Positions 20,671-29,043 of a stretch of 64,000 bases of DNA are shown in pieces. A program made the translations under genes and the position numbers. The DNA comes from JACRCT01 sp049841135 (GTDB lineage Bacteria; Myxococcota; Myxococcia; Myxococcales; UBA5297): positions 496,001 to 560,000 of the forward strand of contig JASGHK010000002.1 in NCBI GenBank assembly GCA_049841135.1. Reading direction: 5' to 3'. The notes under the pieces were generated by a model that worked only from the letters and a program-made list of their open reading frames with translations, was not told the DNA's origin and did not search any database. Each line of letters starts with the position of its first letter. Position 1 is the first letter of the stretch.

Positions 20671-21726
20671 ATGTTCATCCACGGCATCGGCACGGCGGTC
20701 CCGGAGCAGGTCTACACCCAGTCGCAGATCTGGGACGCGATACAGCAGACCGGGCTCCTGACGGAGTTCGACGAACGGGCCGCGCACATCCTCGAGAAGG
20801 TGCTCCGCTCGAGCGCCATCGAGCGCCGGCACCTCGCGCTGGCTCAGCTGGAGGAGGGGCTGGAGCGCTCCCCGGACGCCCTCCACGCCCGCTTCGCGCG
20901 CAACGCGCCGGGGCTCGCGGCGCAGGCGGCGCGCCAGGCGCTCGAGTCGAGCGGCGTCGGCCCAGGGCAGATCGACGCGGTCCTCGTCGCGACCTGTACC
21001 GGTTACCTCTGCCCCGGCCTGAGCAGCTACGTCACCGAGCTGCTCGATCTTCGCCGCGACGTCCACGCCCTCGACCTCGTCGGACAGGGCTGCGGCGCCG
21101 CCATCCCCGCGCTGCGGACCGCGCGGGCGCTGCTGGCTGGCGGTACGGCGGAGCGGGTGCTCGTCATCTGCGTCGAGGTCTGCAGCGCCGCGCTCTACCT
21201 CGACAACGACCCGGGCGTGCTCATTAGCGCCTGCCTGTTCGGGGACGGCGCCGCGGCGACCGTGCTCACGGCCCGTCCGCCGGAGCACCTTCGCCAGGTC
21301 CAGTGGATCGACAGCGCCACGCGCGTCGCCCCGGAGCACCGCGACGCGCTGCGCTTCGTGACCCGGGGCGGAGTGCTGCGCAACACCTTGACGGCTGCCG
21401 TCCCGCGCCTGGCCGCCGAGGCCGCGCGCGTCGTCCGCGAGGACGTCTTCGCTCGCCGCCGGCTGGGCGCCGGCGAGGTCCAAGCCTGGCTGCTCCATCC
21501 GGGAGGCAAGGACGTCCTCATCGCCCTTCGCGAGCAGCTGGGCCTGAGCGAAGGCGACGTCCGCTACAGCGCCCAGGTGCTGCGCGACTACGGCAACATG
21601 AGCAGCCCCTCGGTCCTCTTCGTCCTGGACGCCGCGATGAGAGACTCCGCTCCGGCGGGCGCGTGGTGGATGTCGGCCTTCGGTGCCGGGTTCAGCTGCC
21701 ACGGCGCGCTGCTCGCCGCGCAGTAG
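20671..21726 (+). CDS. Type III polyketide synthase (chalcone/alkylresorcinol-synthase-like)
   Basis: This 351-aa thiolase-fold enzyme carries the full type III PKS triad in context: Cys141 (LVGQGCGAAIPAL), His276 (LLHPGGKDVL) and Asn309 (YGNMSSPSV). The C-terminal FGAGFSCHGALL matches the GxGxx active-site loop of the family. The enzyme extends an acyl-CoA starter with malonyl-CoA and cyclises the product to a resorcinol, pyrone or chalcone-like ring. The length is at the short end of the normal range. The next gene, a methyltransferase, starts 11 bases after its stop, followed by an FAD oxidoreductase, so it heads a three-gene operon. Fatty acyl starters are usual for bacterial homologues in this context; the actual substrate is not readable. 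Confidence 0.93.
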   Translation: MFIHGIGTAVPEQVYTQSQIWDAIQQTGLLTEFDERAAHILEKVLRSSAIERRHLALAQLEEGLERSPDALHARFARNAPGLAAQAARQALESSGVGPGQIDAVLVATCTGYLCPGLSSYVTELLDLRRDVHALDLVGQGCGAAIPALRTARALLAGGTAERVLVICVEVCSAALYLDNDPGVLISACLFGDGAAATVLTARPPEHLRQVQWIDSATRVAPEHRDALRFVTRGGVLRNTLTAAVPRLAAEAARVVREDVFARRRLGAGEVQAWLLHPGGKDVLIALREQLGLSEGDVRYSAQVLRDYGNMSSPSVLFVLDAAMRDSAPAGAWWMSAFGAGFSCHGALLAAQ

Positions 21727-21736
21727 GCCGTCCGCG

Positions 21737-22438
21737 ATGCGACGGCGCCTCGAGCCCGAGCTGCTGGACTCGCTCGATCCCTCGGCGCCCCTCGCCGTCG
21801 GCTCTCGGCGGGACCTGCGACGCCTGAACACCGTGATGGGCAACCACCGGTTGCTGGCCGAGGCGCTCCGGCGCACGGTGGCGCACGCGTCCCGGCCGCG
21901 CGTGGTCGACCTCGCGACGGGAGACGGCACGCTGGTGTCCAGGGTCGCCCAGGCGCTCGGCCCGCTTCGCGGCGGAGGTCAGCTCTTCCTCGTCGACCTG
22001 TTCGAGCTGGTCACCGCGGGCACGCGGGCGGGCCTGGAAGCCCTCGGCTGGCAGGTCACCCTCGACAGCGCCGACGCGCTCTCCTGGCTGAGCACCCGCC
22101 GCGACGTCGGCTTCGACGCGATCATCGCCAACCTCTTCCTCCATCACCTTCCGGAGCCGACCCTGACGCGGCTGCTCGGCCTGGTGGCGAGGCACGCGCG
22201 GACCTTCGCCGCGGTGGAGCCACGGCGCGGGCCCTGGCCCCTGTCGCTGAGCCGGCTGGTAGGGCTGCTGGGCTGCAACCCGGTGACGCGCCACGACGCG
22301 CCTGCCAGCGTCCGCGGCGGCTTCACAGGTCGCGAGCTTTCGGGCCTTTGGCCGGACGAACACGGCTGGACGCTCCAAGAGCGTCCCGCCGGGTTGGCGA
22401 GCCATGTCTTCGTCGCCGAGCGGAGCGAGCTGCGCTGA
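21737..22438 (+). CDS. Class I SAM-dependent methyltransferase (polyketide operon)
   Basis: The 233-aa protein starts MRRRLEPELLDSLDP, 11 bases after the polyketide synthase stop. The SAM-binding motif I is VVDLATGDGTLVSRVA, followed by LFLVDLFELV (acidic residue binding the ribose) and FDAIIANLFLHHLPE (post-motif II). It probably methylates a ring hydroxyl or carbon of the polyketide made by the upstream enzyme, as in other bacterial type III PKS clusters. The stop is followed after 17 bases by the next gene, which has its own strong ribosome site. The specific methyl acceptor is inferred from context only. Confidence 0.85.
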   Translation: MRRRLEPELLDSLDPSAPLAVGSRRDLRRLNTVMGNHRLLAEALRRTVAHASRPRVVDLATGDGTLVSRVAQALGPLRGGGQLFLVDLFELVTAGTRAGLEALGWQVTLDSADALSWLSTRRDVGFDAIIANLFLHHLPEPTLTRLLGLVARHARTFAAVEPRRGPWPLSLSRLVGLLGCNPVTRHDAPASVRGGFTGRELSGLWPDEHGWTLQERPAGLASHVFVAERSELR

Positions 22439-22455
22439 CGGATTGGAGAGGGACG

Positions 22456-23502
22456 ATGCGGCTGGACGTCGTGGTCGTCGGCGCGGGTCCCGCCGGCTCG
22501 GCCGCAGCCCTCAGCGCGGCGCGGGACGGCTGCCGGGTCCTCCTGCTGGAACAAGGCCGCCTGCCCAGGCACAAAGTGTGCGGCGAGTTCGTGTCGCCAG
22601 AGGGCGCCGCGTTGCTCGGTGACCTGCTCGGAGGCGACGTCCCCCTTCTGACCTCGGCGCCCAGGATCGACCGGGCCCGACTCTTCTCCGACGATCGCGT
22701 CGCCGAGTTCGCGATCCGGCCTGCGGCGAGGACCATCACTCGCCGGGCGCTCGACGACGCCCTCTTCCGCGCGGCCTTGGCCGCCGGCGTCGATGCGCGG
22801 ATGGGGCTGGCGGTCGAGCGCGTCGAACCGCTTCCGTTCTCCTCCCGCGTCATCACCGAAGCCGGGGCCTTCGAAGCTCCGCTGGTGATCAACGCCAGCG
22901 GGCGGTGGTCGGCGCTCTCGCGGCGCTCGGCCGACGGTCCCGGCGCGCTGGGACTCAAGGCCCACTGCGCCGAGGACCGGTCACCTGCGTCCGTCGACCT
23001 CTACTTCTTCCCCGGGGGCTACTGCGGCGTGCAGTCGATAGGGCCCGGGGAGGTGAACGTCTGCGCGCTGGTGAGCCAGCCCGGCCCCAAGTCGCTGGAA
23101 GCCGTCTGGCGCTCTTCGCCCCAGCTTCAGCGCCGCGCTGCCGGCTGGGAGCCCTTGTGGCGGCCGATGGCGACCGCCCCGCTTCACTTCGTCTCACCGC
23201 AGCCTCTGCGAGACGGGATGCTCTGCGTCGGCGACGCGGCCGGCTTCGTCGATCCCTTCGTCGGGGACGGCATCTCGCTGGCGCTCACCACGGGAATGAT
23301 GGCCGGGCGCTTGCGCGAGCCTTCGAGGTACGCCCGGGAGTATGCGCGGCGCATCGAACCGGTGTTCCGCACCGCCGCGCTGTTGCGTGCGCTCCCCCGT
23401 GCGCCGGACCGGCTCCGCCTTCTGGCGTTGGAGGCGTTCCGGCTTCCGGGGCTGGCGAGCCTGGCGTTCAGGCTCACACGGCCCCGGCCGCGGAGCTGCT
23501 GA
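22456..23502 (+). CDS. FAD-dependent oxidoreductase, geranylgeranyl-reductase/monooxygenase type
   Basis: The 348-aa protein begins MRLDVVVVGAGPAGSAAAL, the Rossmann dinucleotide-binding GxGxxG. PRHKVCGEFVSPEG is characteristic of the geranylgeranyl-reductase family. The second FAD motif is LCVGDAAGFVDPFVGDGISL. GGAGAGGG lies 5-6 bases before ATG 22,456. Family members reduce isoprenoid double bonds or hydroxylate aromatic rings using FAD and NAD(P)H. Here it closes the operon with the type III PKS and methyltransferase, so it likely oxidises or reduces the polyketide ring or chain, for example a resorcinol-to-quinone step. That role is inference. Confidence 0.88.
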   Translation: MRLDVVVVGAGPAGSAAALSAARDGCRVLLLEQGRLPRHKVCGEFVSPEGAALLGDLLGGDVPLLTSAPRIDRARLFSDDRVAEFAIRPAARTITRRALDDALFRAALAAGVDARMGLAVERVEPLPFSSRVITEAGAFEAPLVINASGRWSALSRRSADGPGALGLKAHCAEDRSPASVDLYFFPGGYCGVQSIGPGEVNVCALVSQPGPKSLEAVWRSSPQLQRRAAGWEPLWRPMATAPLHFVSPQPLRDGMLCVGDAAGFVDPFVGDGISLALTTGMMAGRLREPSRYAREYARRIEPVFRTAALLRALPRAPDRLRLLALEAFRLPGLASLAFRLTRPRPRSC

Positions 23503-23626
23503 CGATGGGCGGGCTCACTGCCGGGGCAATGCGCGATGTGCTGCCGCCGGCCCTGCTGAAGATAGGCAGCTACTTTGTGACATGAGTTTCGCCGCTGGGG
23601 ACATCAGCGCTTGATGGTTGCCCGGA

Positions 23627-23643
23627 CCCGGCAAGAGGCCGGG
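23627..23643. repeat. Small REP-like hairpin between convergent genes
   Basis: CCCGGCAAGAGGCCGGG forms a stem with a short loop and is flanked by GTTGCC on one side and GGCTAC on the other. It resembles the arms (CCGGCCTCC...GCCGGG then CACTAC) of the larger paired elements near 26.5 and 47.7 kb. It sits between the FAD oxidoreductase (stop 23,502) and the opposing HExxH gene (stop 23,681), so it may also act as a terminator. Confidence 0.5.
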
Positions 23644-23680
23644 GCTACGGCGCCGAAGGCGGCCTTGCCGAAGCGTCGCC

Positions 23681-24202
23681 TCAGGTCCCAGGCGAGCGCC
23701 CCAGGAGCGCGTCGATGCTCTTGCGCAGCCGCGCGGTCGCCGCGGCGCTCATCCAGGGGTTGTGCAGGTGGGCGATGACCTCGTCCTCGCTCATCCCCAG
23801 CCGCATCCCCTCCTCGACCGCCACCGCGTAGCCCTCGATCTCGGTCGGCCGGTCGACGTAGTCGAACTTCGGGTCCCACAGCTCCGCCCCTTCGGAGAGC
23901 TGGCGCAGGTGCGTCAGCTCGTGCAGGAGGTCGAGGTACAGGTCCCGGGCCCGGCCGAGCTTCAGGTAGAACCAGCTCAGCTCGATGCAGGGCATGCGCA
24001 CGTTGATGAACGCGTAGCCCGGAATGGGCAACACCCTCACCTTCGCGTCGGCGAGGAGCTTGGCTCGAACGACCTCGTCGGACGCGATGCGGCTCAGCGC
24101 CGGGCTCTGCGCCGCGCCGGGCAGCAGGTCGAGGTAGGGGTGCGTGCCCATCCCGACCTTTCGGTTCACCGACGCGAACGCTGGCAGGCTCTCGACAGTC
24201 AT
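23681..24202 (-). CDS. Small HExxH putative zinc-metallopeptidase-like protein
   Basis: This intact 173-aa protein has LYLDLLHELTHLRQLSEG, an HExxH zinc site. About 30 residues later, TEIEGYAVAVEEG could supply the third glutamate ligand, the arrangement of gluzincin-type folds. There is no signal peptide or membrane segment, so it is probably cytosolic. It is far shorter than typical secreted metallopeptidases and resembles compact domains of the minigluzincin or SprT type, though I cannot name the family. It is convergent with the polyketide operon and is followed upstream, on the same strand, by the haloperoxidase-type hydrolase 65 bases away. Confidence 0.75.
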   Translation of the reverse strand: MTVESLPAFASVNRKVGMGTHPYLDLLPGAAQSPALSRIASDEVVRAKLLADAKVRVLPIPGYAFINVRMPCIELSWFYLKLGRARDLYLDLLHELTHLRQLSEGAELWDPKFDYVDRPTEIEGYAVAVEEGMRLGMSEDEVIAHLHNPWMSAAATARLRKSIDALLGRSPGT

Positions 24203-24266
24203 CGCGGCGATCTTTAGCCGCGAACGCGCCGGCGAGCACCCTTCTCGTGCTGCGGCTCCTCCCCCG

Positions 24267-25104
24267 TCACTTCTTCGCGAGGAACTTCAGCAGCGCCTCG
24301 TTGAACACCTTGGGGTTCGAGACGTTGACTCCGTGCGGCCCGCCCTTGATCACCTCGAAGCTCGCAGTAGGGAATGGACGCCGCGGTCCGCTGGCCGCTG
24401 GCCGCGAGCGGGACGATGGCGTCGGAGTCGCCGTGGATGACCAGGGCCGGCAGGTTGATCTTCTTGAGGTCCTCGCGGAAGTCCGTCCGCGCGAAGGCCG
24501 AGATGCAGTCGACCGTCCCCTTCGGCGAAGCGAACATGGCGATCTCCGCCGCGTAGAGCCTCTGCGCCTCGCTCACCGCGAGCTGGTCCCCGGCGGAGAA
24601 GAACGACCGCGTGAAGCCGTTCAGGAAGGACATGCGGTCGGTGCGAACCGAGCCCTGCAGCTGGTCGATCGCCGCGTCGTCCATCACGCCTTCGGGGTTC
24701 TGCGCCGTCTTGTACAGGCAGGGCGCAACCGCCGAGGCGAAGACCACCTTGGCGATCCGGCTGGTCCCGACCTTGCCGACGTAGCGGGCGACCTCGCCGC
24801 CGCCCATGGAGAAGCCGACCAGCGTCGCGCCGTGAAGATCGAGCTTGGTGATCAGCTGGTCGAGGTCCGCCGTGAAGGTCTCGTAGTCGTAGCCGGACCA
24901 CGGCTGGGACGACCAGCCGAACCCCCGGCGGTCGTAGCTGACAACCTGGTAGCCCGCCCCGATGAGCGCCGGCACCTGCGCCTCCCACGACCGGCTGCTC
25001 AACGGCCAGCCGTGGATGAGGACCACCGGCTTGCCCGAGCCCCAGACGTCGTAGTGCAGCTCGATGGGAATGTCGTTCTCGACGCCGACCGTCAGCTTCG
25101 CCAT
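24267..25104 (-). CDS. Alpha/beta hydrolase of the non-heme chloroperoxidase/esterase type, one frameshift
   Basis: The start MAKLTVGVENDIPIELHYD has GGAGGGT just upstream. The fold is recognisable from VVLIHGWPLSSRSWE (oxyanion hole), YDRRGFGWSSQP, LVGFSMGGGEVARYV (nucleophile serine elbow) and LVIHGDSDAIVPLAASG (acid region). Near 24,365 one extra T breaks the frame. In the corrected frame the protein ends SFEVIKGGPHGVNVSNPKVF...LLKFLAKK, supplying the catalytic His (PHGVN) and the usual end at about 278 aa. These enzymes act as esterases and can show cofactor-free perhydrolase/haloperoxidase activity. Physiological substrate unknown. It is divergent from tdh with a 202-bp gap. Confidence 0.87.
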
Positions 25105-25306
25105 GCCACCCTCCCAGTGTTGAGCTTTCGCTGAGTGGACGGTTTGCACGGTCCTCGCCGATAGGTACCGGCAGTCCGAACTGGAGGGGCCAAGCGGGCC
25201 TTTGAACCTCCGGCCGCAAGGGCAATAATGCGTCCCTTCGTTAGCCCGGCAGCGACGCTCGGGGACGACTTCCCGCCCCGAACCCGCGCCCATCTAGGAG
25301 GAAGAC

Positions 25307-26338
25307 ATGCGAGCACTCGTCAAGGCGAAGCGCGAGCCTGGTCTGGTGATGGCCGACGTCCCGATGCCGGAGATCGGCCCGAACGACGTCCTCATCAAGA
25401 TCAAGAAGTCGGCCATCTGCGGCACCGACCTGCACATCTGGAACTGGGACGAGTGGAGCCAGAAGACCATCCCGGTGCCGATGCACGTCGGCCACGAGTA
25501 CGTGGGCATCGTCGAGAAGGTGGGCGACGAGGTCTCGGGCTTCAAGGCGGGCGACCGCGTCTCCGGCGAGGGCCACATCGTCTGCGGCCACTGCCGCAAC
25601 TGCCGCGCCGGCAAGCGCCACCTGTGCCCGAACACCGTCGGCGTGGGCGTCAACCGCCCCGGCTCGTTCGCCGAGTACTTGTCGATCCCCGCCGTCAACG
25701 CCTTCAAGCTCACGCCGAACATCCCCGACGACATCGCCTCGGTCTTCGACCCGTTCGGCAACGCGGTGCACACCGCGCTCAGCTTCGACATGGTCGGCGA
25801 GGACGTGCTGATCACCGGAGCGGGCCCCATCGGCATCATGGCGGTGGCCATCTGCAAGCACGTCGGCGCGCGCAACGTCGTCATCACCGACGTCAACGAC
25901 TACCGGCTGGAGCTCGCCAAGAAGATGGGCGCCACGCGGGCGGTCAACGTCGCCAAGGTCCAGCTCAAGGACGTCATGAAGGAGCTGGGGATGACCGAGG
26001 GGTTCGACGTCGGCCTGGAGATGAGCGGCAACGGCAACGCCTTCCAGTCGATGCTGGACTCGATGGTCAACGGCGGCCGCATCGCGCTCCTGGGGATCCT
26101 GCCCTCGGGCGTCTGCATCGACTGGGGCAAGGTCATCTTCAAGGGCCTGTTCATCAAGGGCATCTACGGCCGGGAGATGTTCGAGACCTGGTACAAGATG
26201 GCGGCGCTCATCCAGAGCGGCCTCGACATCGCGCCGATCATCACCCACCACTTCCCCATCGAGGACTTCGCCAAGGGCTTCGAGGCGATGAACTCCGGCA
26301 AGTCGGGGAAGGTCATCCTGGAGTGGCACAAGGGGTAG
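25307..26338 (+). CDS. tdh: L-threonine 3-dehydrogenase
   Basis: This 343-aa zinc-dependent medium-chain dehydrogenase has the catalytic zinc ligands Cys38 (SAICGTDLHIWNWDEW) and His63/Glu64 (GHEYVG), and the structural zinc cysteines at 93, 96, 99 and 107. The NAD-binding motif is VLITGAGPIGIMA. CGTDLHIWNWDEW is typical of threonine dehydrogenases; the length matches the family. It oxidises L-threonine to 2-amino-3-ketobutyrate, normally cleaved by Kbl to glycine and acetyl-CoA. No kbl gene is adjacent, so the partner must lie elsewhere. AGGAGGAAG precedes the ATG. Confidence 0.96.
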   Translation: MRALVKAKREPGLVMADVPMPEIGPNDVLIKIKKSAICGTDLHIWNWDEWSQKTIPVPMHVGHEYVGIVEKVGDEVSGFKAGDRVSGEGHIVCGHCRNCRAGKRHLCPNTVGVGVNRPGSFAEYLSIPAVNAFKLTPNIPDDIASVFDPFGNAVHTALSFDMVGEDVLITGAGPIGIMAVAICKHVGARNVVITDVNDYRLELAKKMGATRAVNVAKVQLKDVMKELGMTEGFDVGLEMSGNGNAFQSMLDSMVNGGRIALLGILPSGVCIDWGKVIFKGLFIKGIYGREMFETWYKMAALIQSGLDIAPIITHHFPIEDFAKGFEAMNSGKSGKVILEWHKG

Positions 26339-26370
26339 AGCCCGACCATCCTTTCCCGACGCGCAGTACC

Positions 26371-26487
26371 CGGCCTCCGTCCCGACGTGTAGCCGGCCTC
26401 CGTCCCGACGTGTAGCCGGCCTCCGTCCCGACGTGTAGCCGGCCTCCGTCCCGACGTGTAGCCGGCCTCCGTCCCGACGTGTAGTAG
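26371..26487 (+). repeat. 23-bp tandem repeat array, five units
   Basis: Five contiguous 23-bp units start at 26,371, 26,394, 26,417, 26,440 and 26,463, each reading CGGCCTCCGTCCCGAC then GTGTAGC. They are identical except for the junction of the last. There are no spacers, so this is not a CRISPR. The unit resembles one arm of the REP-like pair that follows immediately, suggesting the array grew by slippage of that arm. Nothing coding is supported in the 327-bp gap 26,339-26,665. Confidence 0.9.
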
Positions 26488-26630
26488 CCGGCCTCCGCGC
26501 CGGGTCGGGCAACCGTCTGGAAGAGAGGATCCGAGGCGCGCTTCGGACGTTCGTATTCGTCGGTTGTCCGAAATCACAGTCGCGCCTCGGACACTCGGTC
26601 CAGCAAAGCTGCCCCCGGCACGGAGGCCGG
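26488..26630. repeat. REP-like paired inverted repeat, nested arms (copy A)
   Basis: The outer arms CCGGCCTCCGCGCCGGG (26,488-26,504) and CCCGGCACGGAGGCCGG (26,614-26,630) are inverted repeats with one mismatch. The inner arms TCCGAGGCGCG (26,530-26,540) and CGCGCCTCGGA (26,581-26,591) are perfect. The centre contains CGGTTGTC. The element at 47,640-47,848 has the same nested layout with different stem sequences. Such paired palindromes are typical of REP/BIME elements mobilised by RAYT transposases; no RAYT gene is in this window. Confidence 0.7.
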
Positions 26631-26665
26631 GCACTACACAGTCGGGTGCTTCGCATTTGAACGCT

Positions 26666-28909
26666 TCAGCCGAGCAACCCCAGGGCGTGAGCCGCCCGGA
26701 AGGCGACGACCCGCAGGTGTCCGTCCGGGAGCAGCGCCGGGACGTCCAGGAGTTCCTCGAGCGGAACCCAGAGGACCTTGCGCGCTCCGGGCCCGTCGCG
26801 CATCACCTGCACCGCCATCGGGTACACGGCCTCGGGCGTAGTCCCTGCGGACGGGTGGTAGTGCCCGCCCAGCTCCCGGACCTCCGCGGCCTGCACTCCG
26901 AACTCCTCGGCGAGCCGCTGGCGGAGCACGCGCTGGACGGCGCCCAAGTCGTCCACCTCGTGCGGCAGCCGGTACGCAGGGGCGACGATGAGGTTGCTGT
27001 GCCCGTCGAAGCACTGCGCCGCGGGGCGGTCCTCGTCATCGACGCCCAGGAGCGCCCGCCCGCCCGAGCGGCACAAGAGCGCCGCGACCACCGTGTTGAG
27101 CGAGACCGGCCGCGGCCGGACCAGCTCGAGCTCCCTCACGGCCACCGGCCCACCCTTGGCGTCTTCCTCGACGAACCGCCGTGAAGCGACGGCCAGAAAC
27201 CCGGCGCCCTCACCATCGGGGACCCTCGCGAAGGCCCGCCGACGCGGCCGTGCAAGGAGCGAGGCGATTGCCGTCGCTGCCACCCCGGCGAGCTCCGGAG
27301 CATGGACCGCCTCGCCGATCCACGGGCCCACGGCCCGCCGCCGCGAGCGCAGCAGCGCGTAGGCGTTCAGCTCCAGCCGCGCATCGGGCAGCCCGCCCAC
27401 CTGCGCCGCGCGCAAGAGCTGGCAGGCCTCGATGGCGCGGATTCGCCCCGAGGTCGAGAAGCCGGAGGTGCTGGGCACCTCGCGCTGGACGAAGAGCGGC
27501 TCGATCTCCACGAAGACCGAGCGCACCTCCTCCTGCACTCCGCCCGGCGACGGGAAGTACCGCGGCCCCACCTCAAACGTCTTGAGCCGGCCGGGCGCGA
27601 TCCCCGCGCGCTGCTCGAGCGCCTCCTCGACGGTCTGGCCCAGCGGCTTGTCGGTCTGCAGCACGTTGAGCGGCTCGGCCACGTAGTCCGCCGGCCGGCT
27701 TCCGCACGGCAAGCGCGCCTCGCCCCGCCCTGCGCGCAGGATCGGCCTCGGGTAGCTCGCCTTGGCCACGACGAACAGCTCGCCCGCCTCCTCGAACCAA
27801 GGGATGACGTCGACGGTCAGGTTCGGCCGGCGCACGAGGTCGACGACCTTGCCCGTGGAGAGGTTCCGATAGGCGTTCAGCTCCAGGAACTGCAGCGGCG
27901 CGGTTTCGGCCGCCGGCCCGAAGCGCACCCCTTCCCCGGCCGGCACGCGCTCGCCGACGATGAGGTAGTTGGTCGCCGGAAACGGGAGCGGAGTGCCCGC
28001 CTCGCTCAACAGCGCACACTTCCCCTCGAAGCGATGGCGGACGATCCACGGGTTGCGGATGGGGATGGAGGCCAGCACCCGCAGGCCCAGCCTCGCGAAG
28101 AGCGCCTCGAACTGCGCCTGGGTGAAGTAGGTGTACTCCTCCTGGATCTCGCTCTCCCAGTCGGAGCGGTAGTCCTTGCGCAGCACGAACTCCGCCGCGA
28201 GCTTGTGGCTCAGCCGGAAGCGCTGCCTCCCCGCGGGCGCTCCGGGCACCTCGGAGAGCGCGAAGCCGCGCTGCGGCGAGAGCGACCGGAACTCGCGGGC
28301 AAAGCGCCGCAGCAGCGCCGTGCTCGAGCAGGTTCGCGGGTCCTCGCCCACCTCGCCGTCCTCCGTCGGCAGGTCGAGCAGCACCGGCTCCGGCCCGGGG
28401 TCGACGAAGTCGCGGATGACCAGCACGCCGTGCGGCTTGAGCGCGCGCACCTGGTGCTCCACCGCCTGGGCGGCGCGCTCGGGCCCGTAGCCGTTGAACG
28501 AGGTCACGTGGTGCAGCACCGAGGAGTCGAAGATGCCGTCGAGGCTGCCGTCCGCGAAGACTCGCTGGGCGATGTCTCCGACCTCGAAGCGCAGGTTGGG
28601 CAGGCGGTGCTGCTCGCGCGCGAGCGTCACCATCGTCGGGTCCAGGTCCACGCCCACGACCTCGAGCCGAGGGTAGAGCGCCGCCAGCGCGTGGCTGCCC
28701 GCCCCCGAGCCCATGCCCATGTCCGCCACGCGGCCTTCGCCCAGCAGGTGCGCCGCGGTGAGCGCCACCTTCTGGCGCATCGAGGCGTCCATCTGCGCCA
28801 GGTAGCGCGCGTAGGCCGCCAGGCCATCGCGGATCTGCGTCGGGTCGCCAGTGCTCAAGGTTCGTCTCCCGTGCGGTGGGGTGGCGCCGAGCCGCGCCGC
28901 TTCATACAT
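26666..28909 (-). CDS. SAM methyltransferase fused to probable degenerate Nudix-like modules
   Basis: The chosen start MYEAARLGATPPHG has GGGGGAGGGT directly upstream. The N-terminal ~300 residues are a class I methyltransferase: RVADMGMGSGAGSHALAALY (motif I), VVGVDLDPTM (acidic loop) and GIFDSSVLHHV (motif IV). The next section has two halves that each look like a Nudix fold with an eroded Nudix box: TVEEALEQRAGIAP in the first, and VLRQRLAEEFGVQ in the second, where the canonical RExxEExG is only partly kept. The combination of methyltransferase and tandem Nudix-like domains in ~747 residues is unusual. Substrate unknown. It is divergent from the aldehyde dehydrogenase gene across 134 bp. 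Confidence 0.72.
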   Translation of the reverse strand: MYEAARLGATPPHGRRTLSTGDPTQIRDGLAAYARYLAQMDASMRQKVALTAAHLLGEGRVADMGMGSGAGSHALAALYPRLEVVGVDLDPTMVTLAREQHRLPNLRFEVGDIAQRVFADGSLDGIFDSSVLHHVTSFNGYGPERAAQAVEHQVRALKPHGVLVIRDFVDPGPEPVLLDLPTEDGEVGEDPRTCSSTALLRRFAREFRSLSPQRGFALSEVPGAPAGRQRFRLSHKLAAEFVLRKDYRSDWESEIQEEYTYFTQAQFEALFARLGLRVLASIPIRNPWIVRHRFEGKCALLSEAGTPLPFPATNYLIVGERVPAGEGVRFGPAAETAPLQFLELNAYRNLSTGKVVDLVRRPNLTVDVIPWFEEAGELFVVAKASYPRPILRAGRGEARLPCGSRPADYVAEPLNVLQTDKPLGQTVEEALEQRAGIAPGRLKTFEVGPRYFPSPGGVQEEVRSVFVEIEPLFVQREVPSTSGFSTSGRIRAIEACQLLRAAQVGGLPDARLELNAYALLRSRRRAVGPWIGEAVHAPELAGVAATAIASLLARPRRRAFARVPDGEGAGFLAVASRRFVEEDAKGGPVAVRELELVRPRPVSLNTVVAALLCRSGGRALLGVDDEDRPAAQCFDGHSNLIVAPAYRLPHEVDDLGAVQRVLRQRLAEEFGVQAAEVRELGGHYHPSAGTTPEAVYPMAVQVMRDGPGARKVLWVPLEELLDVPALLPDGHLRVVAFRAAHALGLLG

Positions 28910-29043
28910 ACCCTCCCCCGCCGCGCGCGACATGAACGGCGCAACGGTTGCCGATGAGCACGATTCACCGCTTCCGGCCTCGAAGCTCGCTACGGTTCCG
29001 CTACCCTTTTCAGCACTTCTCGCCTGTCCGAACTGGAGGATCC

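Noticed and set aside
25307..26338. tdh-kbl threonine degradation operon
   Set aside because: No 2-amino-3-ketobutyrate CoA ligase gene follows or precedes; the flanks are a repeat array and a divergent hydrolase.
26371..26487. CRISPR-like array
   Set aside because: The 23-bp units are directly contiguous with no spacers, and there are no cas genes.
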